A stretch of 64,000 bases of DNA from the NCBI GenBank assembly GCA_024281175.1, contig JAMJTW010000034.1, positions 1 through 64,000 on the forward strand, read 5' to 3'. This DNA is from Candidatus Thiovulum imperiosus. Lineage in GTDB: Bacteria > Campylobacterota > Campylobacteria > Campylobacterales > Thiovulaceae. Under the pieces are notes generated by a model that had not been told where the DNA came from, did not search any database, and was given only the letters and a program-made list of their open reading frames with translations. Made by a program: the position numbers and the translations under genes. Numbering within the stretch: the first letter of the stretch is position 1; each line of letters starts with the position of its first letter. Shown in pieces: positions 26,088-35,264 of this stretch.

Positions 26088-26531
26088 ATGAAAGTTTTAC
26101 TTTTAAAAGATGTTAAAGGAACAGGTAAAAAAGGGGAAGTTAAAGAGGTTAAAGATGGTTATGGAAAAAATTTCCTTGTAGCCAAAGGATTTGCAAAAGT
26201 TGCTACTGATGAGGTAGTAAAAACTTTTGAAGTTGAGAAAAAAGAGGCTCAAAAGAGAGAAGCAGAAGAGATTGCTGAAGCAAAAGAACTTTCTGAAAAG
26301 CTCTCCTCTCTTCGAATAGCTTTCCAGAGAAAAGCTGGAGCAAATGGAGCTCTTTCTGGTGCTGTTACAAAAGATGATATTGTAAATGGTTATAAAGAGA
26401 AGTTTGGAGTTGAGTTGAATAAGAAAAATATAGAGACTCATGTTTTAAAACATACTGGAGTTTATACACTGGATATCAAATTAGGACACGGAATTCACGG
26501 AAATTTAAATATAGAAATCGAGGCTAAATAG
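26088..26531 (+). CDS. rplI: 50S ribosomal protein bL9
   Basis: Two-domain ribosomal protein that binds 23S r[23 protein letters not shown] and the following [13 protein letters not shown] are the family signature; a long helix (residues 40-75) connects to the C-terminal domain. 147 residues is normal. ATG preceded by AGGAG at 9 bases. It lies between the helicase and hslV, 5 bp before the latter. Confidence 0.97.
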   Translation: MKVLLLKDVKGTGKKGEVKEVKDGYGKNFLVAKGFAKVATDEVVKTFEVEKKEAQKREAEEIAEAKELSEKLSSLRIAFQRKAGANGALSGAVTKDDIVNGYKEKFGVELNKKNIETHVLKHTGVYTLDIKLGHGIHGNLNIEIEAK

Positions 26532-26536
26532 GTTTT

Positions 26537-27067
26537 ATGTTTAAGGCTACGACTATATTGGCATATCGAACTGATAAAGAAGCTGTAATAGGTGGAGATG
26601 GACAGGTCACTTTTGGTAATACTGTTTTGAAACATAATGCTAATAAGATTAGAACTTTCCACAATGGAAAAATTTTGGCAGGATTTGCTGGAAGTACAGC
26701 TGATGCAATGAATTTGTTTGATATGTTCGATGGTTTTCTTTCTCAAAGAAAGGGAGATTTAGTTAAAGCTGTTATAGATTTCTCAAAGGCTTGGAGAAAA
26801 GATAAAGTTTTAAGAAGATTGGAAGCTATGATGATAGTTTTAAATCTTGACAACATCTATATCTTAACAGGAAATGGTGATGTTGTAGAGCCTGAAGATA
26901 AGGCGATTGCTTCTATTGGTAGTGGTGGGAATTTTGCAATTTCCGCCGCTCGAGCTTTACAAAAACATTCTTACCTCTCTCCTGAAGAACTTGTAAAAGA
27001 GTCTCTCTCAATAGCTGGAGATTTATGCATCTATACAAATCACAATATCAATATTTTAAAAATATGA
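26537..27067 (+). CDS. hslV: ATP-dependent protease subunit HslV
   Basis: Proteasome-like peptidase ring that works with the HslU ATPase. [11 protein letters not shown] gives a mature N-terminal threonine after removal of four residues; [28 protein letters not shown]-like and DLCIYTNH blocks are conserved. 176 residues. Relatives usually encode hslU immediately downstream; here the next gene is a TPR lipoprotein overlapping the stop (ATGA), and no hslU is in the window. Confidence 0.95.
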   Translation: MFKATTILAYRTDKEAVIGGDGQVTFGNTVLKHNANKIRTFHNGKILAGFAGSTADAMNLFDMFDGFLSQRKGDLVKAVIDFSKAWRKDKVLRRLEAMMIVLNLDNIYILTGNGDVVEPEDKAIASIGSGGNFAISAARALQKHSYLSPEELVKESLSIAGDLCIYTNHNINILKI

Positions 27068-28305
27068 TAAAAAATACTTTTCTATTTCTAATTCTGCTTC
27101 TCTTTTTTACAAACTGCTCTTCTGTTCATGCTGATAAAGTTGTAAAACAGAGAACCTCATCAACAAATGAAAACTTTACTCTGCTCCTCTCTTTAGATAT
27201 GCAGATGAGAGGTGATGTGATTGGAAGCACTGAGGGATTTAAGAAACTTTTTTTAGAGACAAAAGACCCAATCTATTCAGTAGAGTATTTAAGACTTCTA
27301 AACTACTTAGGAGAGTTTAAGAAAAGTGTTGATGAATTTGAAGCACTTCAACTTCCAAAAGATGATATTCACCACAGAGAGTTGGCTACTGCTTATTTTG
27401 GTCTTCAAGACTTTGAAAATGCTAAAAATATCTTACTAAAATTGGAGAAACTTGAAGAGTTAGACTATCGAGTTCTAGGTGAAATATATTATCAAGATGG
27501 AAAACTTGAAGAGTCTTTAGAGTATATTGAAAAGGCTTATGAAATTTCCAAAGACCCAAATCTTGCTGTTTCAATAGCTAAAATACTTCATCGAGGTTTA
27601 GGAAAACTTGAAGCTGGAATAGAGTTTCTTCAAACTCATAAAAAAGAGAACTCTTACAACTATCAAGTTAGTAGCACTCTTGCCAATATGCTTTACATAA
27701 CTGACAAGTTTGGTGAAACAGGTGACATTTATAGAGAGATTTATGAGAAAGAGGGCAGAAACCCTGAATTTGCAAGAGCCACTATAAATATCTATAATAG
27801 TTCAAATCAGATAGATAAACTTATCTCTTTTCTAAAAGATAGCAAATTTAATGATGACTTTCTTATTAGAATTTATATGTCAAAAAAGATGTATAAAGAG
27901 GGATTTGAACTCTCTCAAAAACTGTATGAAAAAACTAAACAACCTCTTCTTTTAGCTCAAAATGCTATTTTTGAGTATGAGTTGAATCATGATTTCAAAA
28001 CTGTTATTTCAAAACTTGAAAAAGTTGTTTCAGAATTGGGTGATGCCTCTTTTTATAACTATCTCGGATATCTAATGATAGACCACGATTATAGAGTTGC
28101 TGATGGTGTGAAATATGTGAAATCAGCTTTAGAACTTGACCCAGAATCTCTCTATATTTTGGACTCTCTCGCTTGGGGACAATATAAGTTGGGAAAGTGT
28201 GAAGAAGCTAAAAAGAATATGAAAATTGTTGTAGATGGTTTTGGAAAAGAGGATAAAGAGGTAAATGAGCATTGGGAGAAGATAGAGAAGTGTCGAAAAA
28301 AGTAG
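27064..28305 (+). CDS. TPR-repeat lipoprotein
   Basis: I start it at the ATG at 27064, which overlaps the hslV stop as ATGA and gives a lipoprotein signal: [18 protein letters not shown] with the lipobox Cys at 18. A longer frame from 27025 would bury this signal. The remainder (about 395 residues) is helical with several TPR-like pairs (for example [20 protein letters not shown] and [20 protein letters not shown]). It is probably attached to a membrane on the periplasmic side as a scaffold. Operon: hslV - this gene - phosphoribosyltransferase gene - PD-(D/E)xK gene. Confidence 0.8.
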   Translation: MIKNTFLFLILLLFFTNCSSVHADKVVKQRTSSTNENFTLLLSLDMQMRGDVIGSTEGFKKLFLETKDPIYSVEYLRLLNYLGEFKKSVDEFEALQLPKDDIHHRELATAYFGLQDFENAKNILLKLEKLEELDYRVLGEIYYQDGKLEESLEYIEKAYEISKDPNLAVSIAKILHRGLGKLEAGIEFLQTHKKENSYNYQVSSTLANMLYITDKFGETGDIYREIYEKEGRNPEFARATINIYNSSNQIDKLISFLKDSKFNDDFLIRIYMSKKMYKEGFELSQKLYEKTKQPLLLAQNAIFEYELNHDFKTVISKLEKVVSELGDASFYNYLGYLMIDHDYRVADGVKYVKSALELDPESLYILDSLAWGQYKLGKCEEAKKNMKIVVDGFGKEDKEVNEHWEKIEKCRKK

Positions 28306-29342
28306 TTCATCTAAAAACTGGAATTCTGGAATTTGAGGATTCTCCAAAACTAAATTCTCTTATCTCTTTTGGTTCTCGAATGAATCGAAAGAGAGGATTT
28401 CTTTTTGTAAGCAGAGTTCTTGGAAAACATCTTCCAACAAAACCAAGTGTAATGAAGAAGAATTTTAGAGAGATGAAAGAGAAAGTTTTAGAAGAGATAG
28501 ATAATTCTAAAAAGACTCTTTTTATCGGTTTTGCAGAGACTGCCACAGCTCTTGGACAAGGAGTTTTTGAAGAGCTATTTTTAGAAAACTCATTTTATAT
28601 TCACACAACTCGATATCAGACTTCAAAAGAGAAATTACTTGAATTTCGAGAGGAGCATTCTCACGCCCCCTCTCACATTTTGTATAAACCAGACTTTCCA
28701 TTAGATTTTGAAAATATAGTTCTTGTAGATGATGAGGTTTCAACAGGAAAGACAACTCTAAACATAGTGAAAGAACTTAAAACTATATTTCCAAATGCAA
28801 ACTATTTTAGTATCTCAATGTTGGATTGGAGTGAAGTAAAATCTGATGTGAAATTTCTTTCACTACACTCTGGAAAGTTTGAATTTACTTCAAAAGAGTT
28901 TGAGATTCCAAAAGTTGTTTCGGAAAATCCGAAAGCTAAAAATTTGGTTTTTAAAAACTTTGGAAGATTTGGAGTTTTAAAGAAATTAGATTTAGATTTC
29001 TCATTTCTAAATTTGCAAGAACTAACTGGAAAGAGGGTTTTAGTTTTAGGAACTTCAGAGTTTATGTATCCACCTTATCTTTTGGCGAAATATCTTGAGA
29101 AAGTTGGAGTAGATGTCTATTTTCAAGCTACAACACGAAGCCCAGTAAATGTTGATGGAGTGATAGAGTCAAAGCTATCTTTTAAAGACAACTATTTTGA
29201 AGAGATAGACAATTTTCTTTACAATTTAGTAGAGTATGAGAAAATCATTATCTGCTATGAGACAATAGAGCTTCCACAAAGTTTCCAACTTAGAAAACTT
29301 TTAGAGAGAGAGGGCTATTCTGTTGATGAGGTCTTCTTTTGA
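28290..29342 (+). CDS. TerD-associated phosphoribosyltransferase with TRSP domain
   Basis: Residues about 1-200 match the PRTase_2 family of tellurite-resistance (Ter) gene clusters: GFAETATALGQGV, HTTRYQ, FREEHSHAPSH and the PRPP loop VLVDDEVSTGKT. Residues about 225-350 fit the TRSP domain that accompanies it (LVLGTSEFMYPPYLLA, FQATTRSPV). Ter clusters usually also encode ATP-grasp and HAD enzymes for an unknown nucleoside-like product; none is here. I chose GTG 28290, which has GGAGAA about 9 bases upstream, over TTG 28272. The stop overlaps the next start. Confidence 0.82.
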   Translation: MSKKVVHLKTGILEFEDSPKLNSLISFGSRMNRKRGFLFVSRVLGKHLPTKPSVMKKNFREMKEKVLEEIDNSKKTLFIGFAETATALGQGVFEELFLENSFYIHTTRYQTSKEKLLEFREEHSHAPSHILYKPDFPLDFENIVLVDDEVSTGKTTLNIVKELKTIFPNANYFSISMLDWSEVKSDVKFLSLHSGKFEFTSKEFEIPKVVSENPKAKNLVFKNFGRFGVLKKLDLDFSFLNLQELTGKRVLVLGTSEFMYPPYLLAKYLEKVGVDVYFQATTRSPVNVDGVIESKLSFKDNYFEEIDNFLYNLVEYEKIIICYETIELPQSFQLRKLLEREGYSVDEVFF

Positions 29343-30682
29343 TAAAATTTTTCTACTTTGGTGAAAATATTGAGTTGCCTGATGGAGTTGATATATCATA
29401 TTTAAACTCTCTTCATGAAAAGGGAAAAGTTCTTAGAACAGGAAACAGTGTAGAACTAAGAGATTTTTGTGGATACTTTGGTGAAACACTCTACATTCCT
29501 AAAAAGATAGAGACTCTTTTAGATTTGGAAAACAGTGAAGATTACAATTCTCTTTTCACAAATATTTTCAATAGAGTAATTCGCCATTTCAACGAAGATA
29601 TTCTATTTCAACTCTTTCCAACCCGAATAGGTTTAGTAAAAACCTCTTTTGGAAAGGGAAGCCTAATTTTCCAATTAAATACAATTCTTCAATTTCGAGA
29701 TAGTACAATCTATGCACTTAATGCTATTGCTAAAAATCCTCACAGAGTTTTAGTAGAAAATGAGGTGTATCGAGATTACGCTTCTGTATCCTATATTGAC
29801 GATACAATACTTCTCGATACTCTTCAAAATCCCCAAAATTGGTATGGAGACTCTCCAAAGAAACCGATAAAAGTTCTTCAGTATGACAATTTTGAAAGTG
29901 TAGATACAGTTGAAAATAGATTTCTAAAATTTTTTATTTCAGAACTAAGTTTTCTATTAGAAAATTTAATAAACTTTACAAAAGATATTCCTGTTCAGAG
30001 AATTCTGATTAAAAGTTTAAAAAATGAGTTAGAGAGTTTCAAGTTGGATTTTCCTCTTGAGAAAGTTGGTGAAATGCAGATGGTTCCATATAACTCTCAA
30101 GTTCTTTTAAAAAGAAGTGGATACAAGGAATTTTTTGATTTATATCATCGTCTATATTTCTCATTCAGACCCTCTTTTTTAAACTCTATTGATATGGCTA
30201 TCTCTCTAAAAGATATCTCTTCATTGTGGGAATATTTTGTATTTGTAAAACTTATAGAGCTATTTGGAGAAATTGAAAAAGAGAGCATAGATAGAGGCTT
30301 AAGAGTTAAAGATGAAGAGTATGATAGAGCTTTTATCCAATTCAAAAATGGAGCAAGAATATACTATCAACACATTTTTGAGTCTTATAGCAAAATTCCT
30401 TTTCGTCCAGACTTTTTTATAGAGTATGATAAAAAGAGATTTATTGTAGATGCGAAATTTAGAGTTTTTGAGAGCAATCGAACTGAAATACTGAAAAATA
30501 TGCACTACTATAAAGATAGCCTAAATCTAAATTCAGCAATTGCAATTGTAATTGGAAATGTAGATGGTGGAGAGATATTCCAAACTTCTGGAGAAAAAGA
30601 GCTTATCTCCACAATTTCTGAACTTCTCTCCAAAGATGGAGTCGGATACTTCAATATAAATCTTCATGAACTTATGATTTAG
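29339..30682 (+). CDS. DUF2357 / PD-(D/E)xK nuclease-like protein
   Basis: 447 residues. The C-terminal third has a PD-(D/E)xK core: an upstream helix with WEYFVFVKL, then RPDFFIEYDKKRFIVDAKF, that is PD followed by D-x-K. The N-terminal two thirds fit DUF2357 (ETLYIPKK, VLVENEVYRDYASV, VENRFLKFF). In other genomes such proteins sit beside McrB-like ATPases and act as restriction-type subunits; no ATPase is present here. The TTG start overlaps the TGA of the phosphoribosyltransferase gene, so the two proteins are made together. Confidence 0.72.
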   Translation: MIKFFYFGENIELPDGVDISYLNSLHEKGKVLRTGNSVELRDFCGYFGETLYIPKKIETLLDLENSEDYNSLFTNIFNRVIRHFNEDILFQLFPTRIGLVKTSFGKGSLIFQLNTILQFRDSTIYALNAIAKNPHRVLVENEVYRDYASVSYIDDTILLDTLQNPQNWYGDSPKKPIKVLQYDNFESVDTVENRFLKFFISELSFLLENLINFTKDIPVQRILIKSLKNELESFKLDFPLEKVGEMQMVPYNSQVLLKRSGYKEFFDLYHRLYFSFRPSFLNSIDMAISLKDISSLWEYFVFVKLIELFGEIEKESIDRGLRVKDEEYDRAFIQFKNGARIYYQHIFESYSKIPFRPDFFIEYDKKRFIVDAKFRVFESNRTEILKNMHYYKDSLNLNSAIAIVIGNVDGGEIFQTSGEKELISTISELLSKDGVGYFNINLHELMI

Positions 30683-30697
30683 ATAGAGTATTTTTAT

Positions 30698-30781
30698 GTC
30701 ATTTCGAACCCTTTCAGGTGAGAAATCTTTTATTTAGTAGTTTCTAAGACTTCTCAATCGCTACGCTCATATCGAAATGAC
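30698..30781. repeat. GTCATTTCGA palindromic repeat element
   Basis: An 84 bp unit starting GTCATTTCGAACCCTTT and ending CATATCGAAATGAC, with the internal GTGAGAAATCTTTTAT arm shared with 22881-22922 and 46404-46464. It lies between convergent genes and may serve as a terminator. The 130 bp gap holds no gene. Confidence 0.75.
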
Positions 30782-30812
30782 GAAAAGAGCCTTTAAAGAC
30801 TCTTCTATATTT

Positions 30813-32384
30813 CTATTCTCCCATATTGTAGAGAGTTTCAACTTCTGCTTGTGAAAGAGGTCTATCGTAAATTCTTACATCATCAATAAGACCTTGAAAG
30901 TAGTCAGATGGGTGATTACCATCTTTTCCTATACTGTATCCACCATTTGCTGTGTGATAAATAGGAGAGTTTGTTTTATCATTTGCTTCATACTCCAGTT
31001 CACCATCAACAAATATTTGAAAACCATTAACTGAGTAGTTCATAACCAGATGATGCCAATTGTTGTCATTAAAGTTTGTCTCTTCAGATGAGAACCGATA
31101 ATTTTGTGAAGCGTGTACATTAAGACCAACAGATAACTTTCCAGCTTCTCCAGAATTTAGCATTACTCCATATCCATAATATCGTAGTCTAATAAGTTGC
31201 ATAGCATTTTCATGTCCACTTTTTGTAGAGTCAGTTTTAAACCAAGCAGAAAGAGATGTATAGTCTGTTTTTATTTTTTCATCTAATGCAACAAAACTAC
31301 TTCCATCAAAACTACCAGCTTGTCCAATTGCTCCATCAACATAAGTTACATTGTGTGCAACACCATTGTTACCATTTTCAGAAGAGTCATTACTATTTCC
31401 TTCAAATTCGTAATGAGCTACAAGTCCAGTTTTAAGTGTCTCTTCTTGAGCTTCAGTTTCTACCTCTTTATTAAGAATTTCTTCAGCAGTCTCTTCTGTC
31501 TCTATAGTTGTTATGTTCCAAACATCTATATCAGAACCAGAAAGCCAACTGCTTTTCTCTTCACCATTAGAGATTGAGAAGTCGATGTTTTCAGATTTAT
31601 TTCTAGCATGTTTCAAATTTATAATATCTCTATCTAGTGATAGTCCGTAAAAAGCTCCTCTATTGTGGTAATTTACAAAAGTTACTTGATAGTTTTCATC
31701 AGGATTTAGAGTTGGAAGCTCAAAACTACTCTCTGCAGTATTGAAATAAGTAGAAGTTCCATTTGGAGATGTAATAGCTCCCTGAATGTTCCTTCCATCT
31801 TTAGAAGCGATGTGTAGAGTTACAGTATCTTTGTGAACAGGTATCTTTACATTCTCTCTCCACACATTATCATTTTCGTCAGAAAGCTCAATTTGAAGAG
31901 AGTATATTTCTAAATTCTTCTTTTGAGTAATTGGAAAAGTGAATGGAAAAACTATCTCTTCATTACTGTTTACAACAACATCAGAAATATCTCTTGAAAC
32001 ATCAAAAAGACCAGTTATTTTTGCATTAAGTGTTAAACCTTGTCCAATACTTTCCCCGATATTTGTCGCTTTAATTTTAGCAGTTAATTCTTCTCCATCG
32101 GCAAACAGAGTATCTTTTTTATTTAAGATAAGCTCAAGTTTGAAATCGGCAAGAGTTTCTGGAAGAGTCTCTTGGAAAACAAGTTTAGCACACTCATACT
32201 CTCCATCTTTCTCCATAAGAAAGAAAACTTCTCTGTTTTCTGATAAAAAGTTACTACCTTTATCATTAAAAGGTTTTACATAGAGAGAAACTACATTTTC
32301 ACTCTCTTGACAAGATGAAACATCAACATTTCCAAAAAGAAGAGTTGAAAAACTCAGGAGTAAACCTACGAAAATTCTTGGCAT
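30813..32384 (-). CDS. Secreted protein with C-terminal LamG/concanavalin-like domain
   Basis: A Sec signal peptide (residues 1-18, cleavage near LFGNVDV) is followed by an Ig-like/beta-rich region (about 80-190) and a second beta region. The C-terminal laminin-G-like domain (about 325-520) has GLVAHYEFEGNSNDSSENGNN, FDGSSFVAL, NNWHHLVMNYS, FVDGE and LIDDVRIYDRPLS. LamG domains bind carbohydrate or protein; the protein is probably exported to the cell surface. It has no enzyme motif. An acidic stretch (ETEETAEEILNKEVETEAQEE) links the halves. Monocistronic, with a promoter region of 139 bp shared with dnaB. Confidence 0.8.
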   Translation of the reverse strand: MPRIFVGLLLSFSTLLFGNVDVSSCQESENVVSLYVKPFNDKGSNFLSENREVFFLMEKDGEYECAKLVFQETLPETLADFKLELILNKKDTLFADGEELTAKIKATNIGESIGQGLTLNAKITGLFDVSRDISDVVVNSNEEIVFPFTFPITQKKNLEIYSLQIELSDENDNVWRENVKIPVHKDTVTLHIASKDGRNIQGAITSPNGTSTYFNTAESSFELPTLNPDENYQVTFVNYHNRGAFYGLSLDRDIINLKHARNKSENIDFSISNGEEKSSWLSGSDIDVWNITTIETEETAEEILNKEVETEAQEETLKTGLVAHYEFEGNSNDSSENGNNGVAHNVTYVDGAIGQAGSFDGSSFVALDEKIKTDYTSLSAWFKTDSTKSGHENAMQLIRLRYYGYGVMLNSGEAGKLSVGLNVHASQNYRFSSEETNFNDNNWHHLVMNYSVNGFQIFVDGELEYEANDKTNSPIYHTANGGYSIGKDGNHPSDYFQGLIDDVRIYDRPLSQAEVETLYNMGE

Positions 32385-32523
32385 AAGAATCCTTGAAAAA
32401 ATTTTTGTAATTCTAACACAAAATAATTTAAATCATTTTATGATATGTATTTCTACATATTATATTTATCTACAATTTAGAGATTTAAATTTCTTTCAGA
32501 AAAAGGAGAAATTATTATAATTC

Positions 32524-35235
32524 TTGAAAAACTTTGGAGAGAATTTGGAGTTACCAAATCAAAGAATTTTTAATAAATCGATAGAGAGAGTTATCCTCTC
32601 TTCTTTAATTTTTCAACCAGAATTTATTGAAGACTTCTCATCAGAGGTTTTTCCAGATGATTTCTATATCCCATTTCATCGTGATGTTTATAGTGCAATT
32701 TTGAAATTACAAAATAAGATAGTTTCTGAAGAAGAGGTGCAGATAGAGCTAGAGAAGAGTAGCAAATTTAAAGAAGATGATTTTCTTTATATTTTTCTTG
32801 AACGGCCTGTTGCAAAATTGGATTTTTATATAAAAGAGTTAAAAAATAAATCAACAAAGAGAAGATTGCTTCTTGTTGCAAAAGAGATTGAAGAGGCTAT
32901 ATTTGAACAAGATATGGAAGCTGAAGACCTATTAAATCTTGTTGAAGAGAAAGTTTATGCAATTGGTCAAGAGAGTACAACTGGAGGATTTAAAGATATA
33001 CATATGGCTCTTCAAGAGACTGAGGAGTATCTTCAAAAAGCAAAAGAGCGAGAAAATAAGACAGTAACAGGTATTGATACAGGATTTAGAGATTTAAATA
33101 CGATGACAACAGGTTTTAATGATGGAGACCTCATCATCATTGCAGCACGACCATCAATGGGAAAGACTGCGATTGCTTTAAATTTTGTTTATAACGCAAT
33201 TTCTACTGGAAAAGGAGTTGCATTTTTCTCACTGGAAATGCCCGTCGAACAACTTATGCTTAGACTTTTTAGTATAGATACTAGAATTCATCTTCAAGAT
33301 TTAAGAACTGGAGATTTGGAAGATAAGGATCTAAATAGTTTAGATGTGAGTATGAATAGATTTCGAGGCTTCAAACTATTTATAGATGATGATGGAAATT
33401 TGAACATTCACCAACTTCGAACAAAACTTCGAAAGTTGAAAGCTAAAAATCCAGATATATCTCTTGCCGTTGTAGACTATATTCAAATTATGAACTCTAA
33501 GGCTTCAAAAGATAGACATATTGAAGTTTCTGATATATCTCGAGGTTTAAAACTCTTAGCAAGGGAACTTAAAATTCCAATCATAGCTCTATCCCAATTG
33601 AATAGAAGTCTTGAAACTCGAAATGATAAGAGACCAATCATGTCAGATATCCGAGAAAGTGGCTGTCTTACTGGAGACTCTCTTGTTATAAATTCTGAAA
33701 CTGGTGAAAGAATTCGTATCGATGAGGTTGTCAAAAATCGAGATAAGTTGCTTCCTTTTAAAACTCGAGCTATGGGTGAGAATTTGAAAATGGGAGATTT
33801 TGATGTAATAAATGCTTTCTCTTCTGGAGTTAGAAAAGTTTATAAGATGACTCTTAAAAGTGGAAAAAGTATTAAAGCTACAGCAAATCATAAGTTCTAT
33901 CGAGTTGATGGCTGGATACCTCTTGGAGAGATGAAACTTGGAGATAAGATTGCAACTCCTGATAGTTTGGAAATTGAACCGAAAGAGAATGCCCTTTCTA
34001 ATAGTGAACTTATTCTTTTAGCTCACCTTTTGGGTTCACCAAAACAGCCTTATCACTACACAAGTGAAGATTTTGAAAACATAGAAATTGTTAGAGAGAA
34101 AGCCAAAGAGCTTTTTGATATTGAGGGAAAAGTTATTCAACAAGAGAATTGGTGGCATATAAGTTTTGAAGATGGAAGTCCTCTCACTATCTGGTATGAA
34201 AAACTTGGAATTAGCTCTGATAAGAAAAGAGTTCCAGAAGCAGTTTTCAGAGGAAACACAAAATCGATAGAACTCTTTCTTCACCATCTTTGGGCAACTA
34301 ATGGATTGATTGCAAGACATGGTGTTAGTATGAAAGTTTATTACTCTTCTAATAGCTATAAATTTGCTGAAGCAGTTCAATCTCTTCTTTTAAGAGCTGG
34401 TATAGTCTCCTCTATTCGTATAGTTAAGCAAGAGAAACAGGGAAAAGAGTATGGACCAAACTATCGCGTTTCTGTTCAAGGAAAAAATGATATTGAAAAA
34501 TTTTTAAAGAGGGTAAATAGTTATGGAGAACTTGGCAAAAAGAGAGATAAGTTTTTAGACTATTTGAGTGGAATAAAAGCAAAATCTATAAACTCATCTA
34601 TCCATAAAATAGTTTGGGAACAAATTGATGAAGCCCTTAAAAATAGTGCTATCTCCTTAAAAGAGTTTTCTAAAAAGACTCAAATCTATAGAAATAAATT
34701 TTTTAAAATCAATATCTCTATTGCACAAATGAAGAGCATAGCTTCAGTTTTAAAAGATGAAAAACTTTCAAATATTGCAAACTCCGACATATATTGGGAC
34801 GAAATAGTTTCGATAGAAGAGTTGGGTGAAGAGGAAGTTTTTGATATTACAGTAGATAAAGCTCACTGTTTTGTATCACAAAATATGATACCTAAAAATT
34901 CTATTGAGCAAGATGCTGATATAATATTTTTTGTTTATCGAGATGATGTTTATCGTCTGAAAGCTGAGAAAGAGCGAGAAAAAGAGGCTAGAGACAAGGG
35001 TGAAAAGTATGAACCAAAAGTTGAACAGAAGCCTGAAGAGACTGCTGAAATCATAATTGGGAAACAGAGAAATGGACCAACTGGAGTTGTAAAACTAAAT
35101 TTTCAGAAGAACTTTACAAAATTTGTTGATTTTACAGAAGAGCATATAAGCGATAAAGTTGAAAAAGCAACAAAATTTGTTGGAACACCAGACAGAGTTG
35201 AAATACCAGATGATGGAAATATAGGAAATATATAG
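32524..35235 (+). CDS. dnaB: Replicative DNA helicase DnaB containing an intein
   Basis: Ring helicase of the replication fork. The N-terminal domain (IFNKSIERVILSSLIF) is followed by the RecA-like domain with ARPSMGKT (about 209-216) and DYIQIM. The conserved helicase block IRESG|SIEQDAD is split between residues 380 and 793 by a 412-residue intein. Removing it leaves 491 residues, a normal DnaB. The start is TTG at 32524, as an in-frame TAA lies just upstream (32518-32520); AGGAG is 14 bases away, a long spacing. After splicing the junction reads ESG-SIEQD, the usual DnaB sequence. Confidence 0.95.
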   Translation: MKNFGENLELPNQRIFNKSIERVILSSLIFQPEFIEDFSSEVFPDDFYIPFHRDVYSAILKLQNKIVSEEEVQIELEKSSKFKEDDFLYIFLERPVAKLDFYIKELKNKSTKRRLLLVAKEIEEAIFEQDMEAEDLLNLVEEKVYAIGQESTTGGFKDIHMALQETEEYLQKAKERENKTVTGIDTGFRDLNTMTTGFNDGDLIIIAARPSMGKTAIALNFVYNAISTGKGVAFFSLEMPVEQLMLRLFSIDTRIHLQDLRTGDLEDKDLNSLDVSMNRFRGFKLFIDDDGNLNIHQLRTKLRKLKAKNPDISLAVVDYIQIMNSKASKDRHIEVSDISRGLKLLARELKIPIIALSQLNRSLETRNDKRPIMSDIRESGCLTGDSLVINSETGERIRIDEVVKNRDKLLPFKTRAMGENLKMGDFDVINAFSSGVRKVYKMTLKSGKSIKATANHKFYRVDGWIPLGEMKLGDKIATPDSLEIEPKENALSNSELILLAHLLGSPKQPYHYTSEDFENIEIVREKAKELFDIEGKVIQQENWWHISFEDGSPLTIWYEKLGISSDKKRVPEAVFRGNTKSIELFLHHLWATNGLIARHGVSMKVYYSSNSYKFAEAVQSLLLRAGIVSSIRIVKQEKQGKEYGPNYRVSVQGKNDIEKFLKRVNSYGELGKKRDKFLDYLSGIKAKSINSSIHKIVWEQIDEALKNSAISLKEFSKKTQIYRNKFFKINISIAQMKSIASVLKDEKLSNIANSDIYWDEIVSIEELGEEEVFDITVDKAHCFVSQNMIPKNSIEQDADIIFFVYRDDVYRLKAEKEREKEARDKGEKYEPKVEQKPEETAEIIIGKQRNGPTGVVKLNFQKNFTKFVDFTEEHISDKVEKATKFVGTPDRVEIPDDGNIGNI
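33664..34899 (+). other. DnaB intein with decayed LAGLIDADG endonuclease
   Basis: Begins at C381 (CLTGDSLV), has splicing block B as TANHKF, and ends in FVSQNMIPKN with the +1 residue Ser. The penultimate residue is Lys, not the usual His. The endonuclease region (about 490-700) shows both LAGLIDADG helices, but the first reads LAHLLGSPK (about residue 500) and the second LWATNGLI (about 589), so the acidic residue of each is replaced (by S and N). Splicing may persist while homing is lost. Confidence 0.9.
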
Positions 35236-35264
35236 AGTAGAAGTTTTTTCTACTCTCTTTTTTT
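35234..35264 (+). terminator. Intrinsic terminator of dnaB
   Basis: Perfect 9 bp stem AGAGTAGAA / TTCTACTCT (35234-35242, 35248-35256) followed by CTTTTTTT; it begins within the dnaB stop codon. Confidence 0.85.

Noticed and set aside
33664-34899. dnaB as two genes or a fusion with an unknown domain
   Set aside because: The inserted segment starts with Cys, ends with Asn before Ser, splits a universally conserved helicase block, and has intein block motifs.
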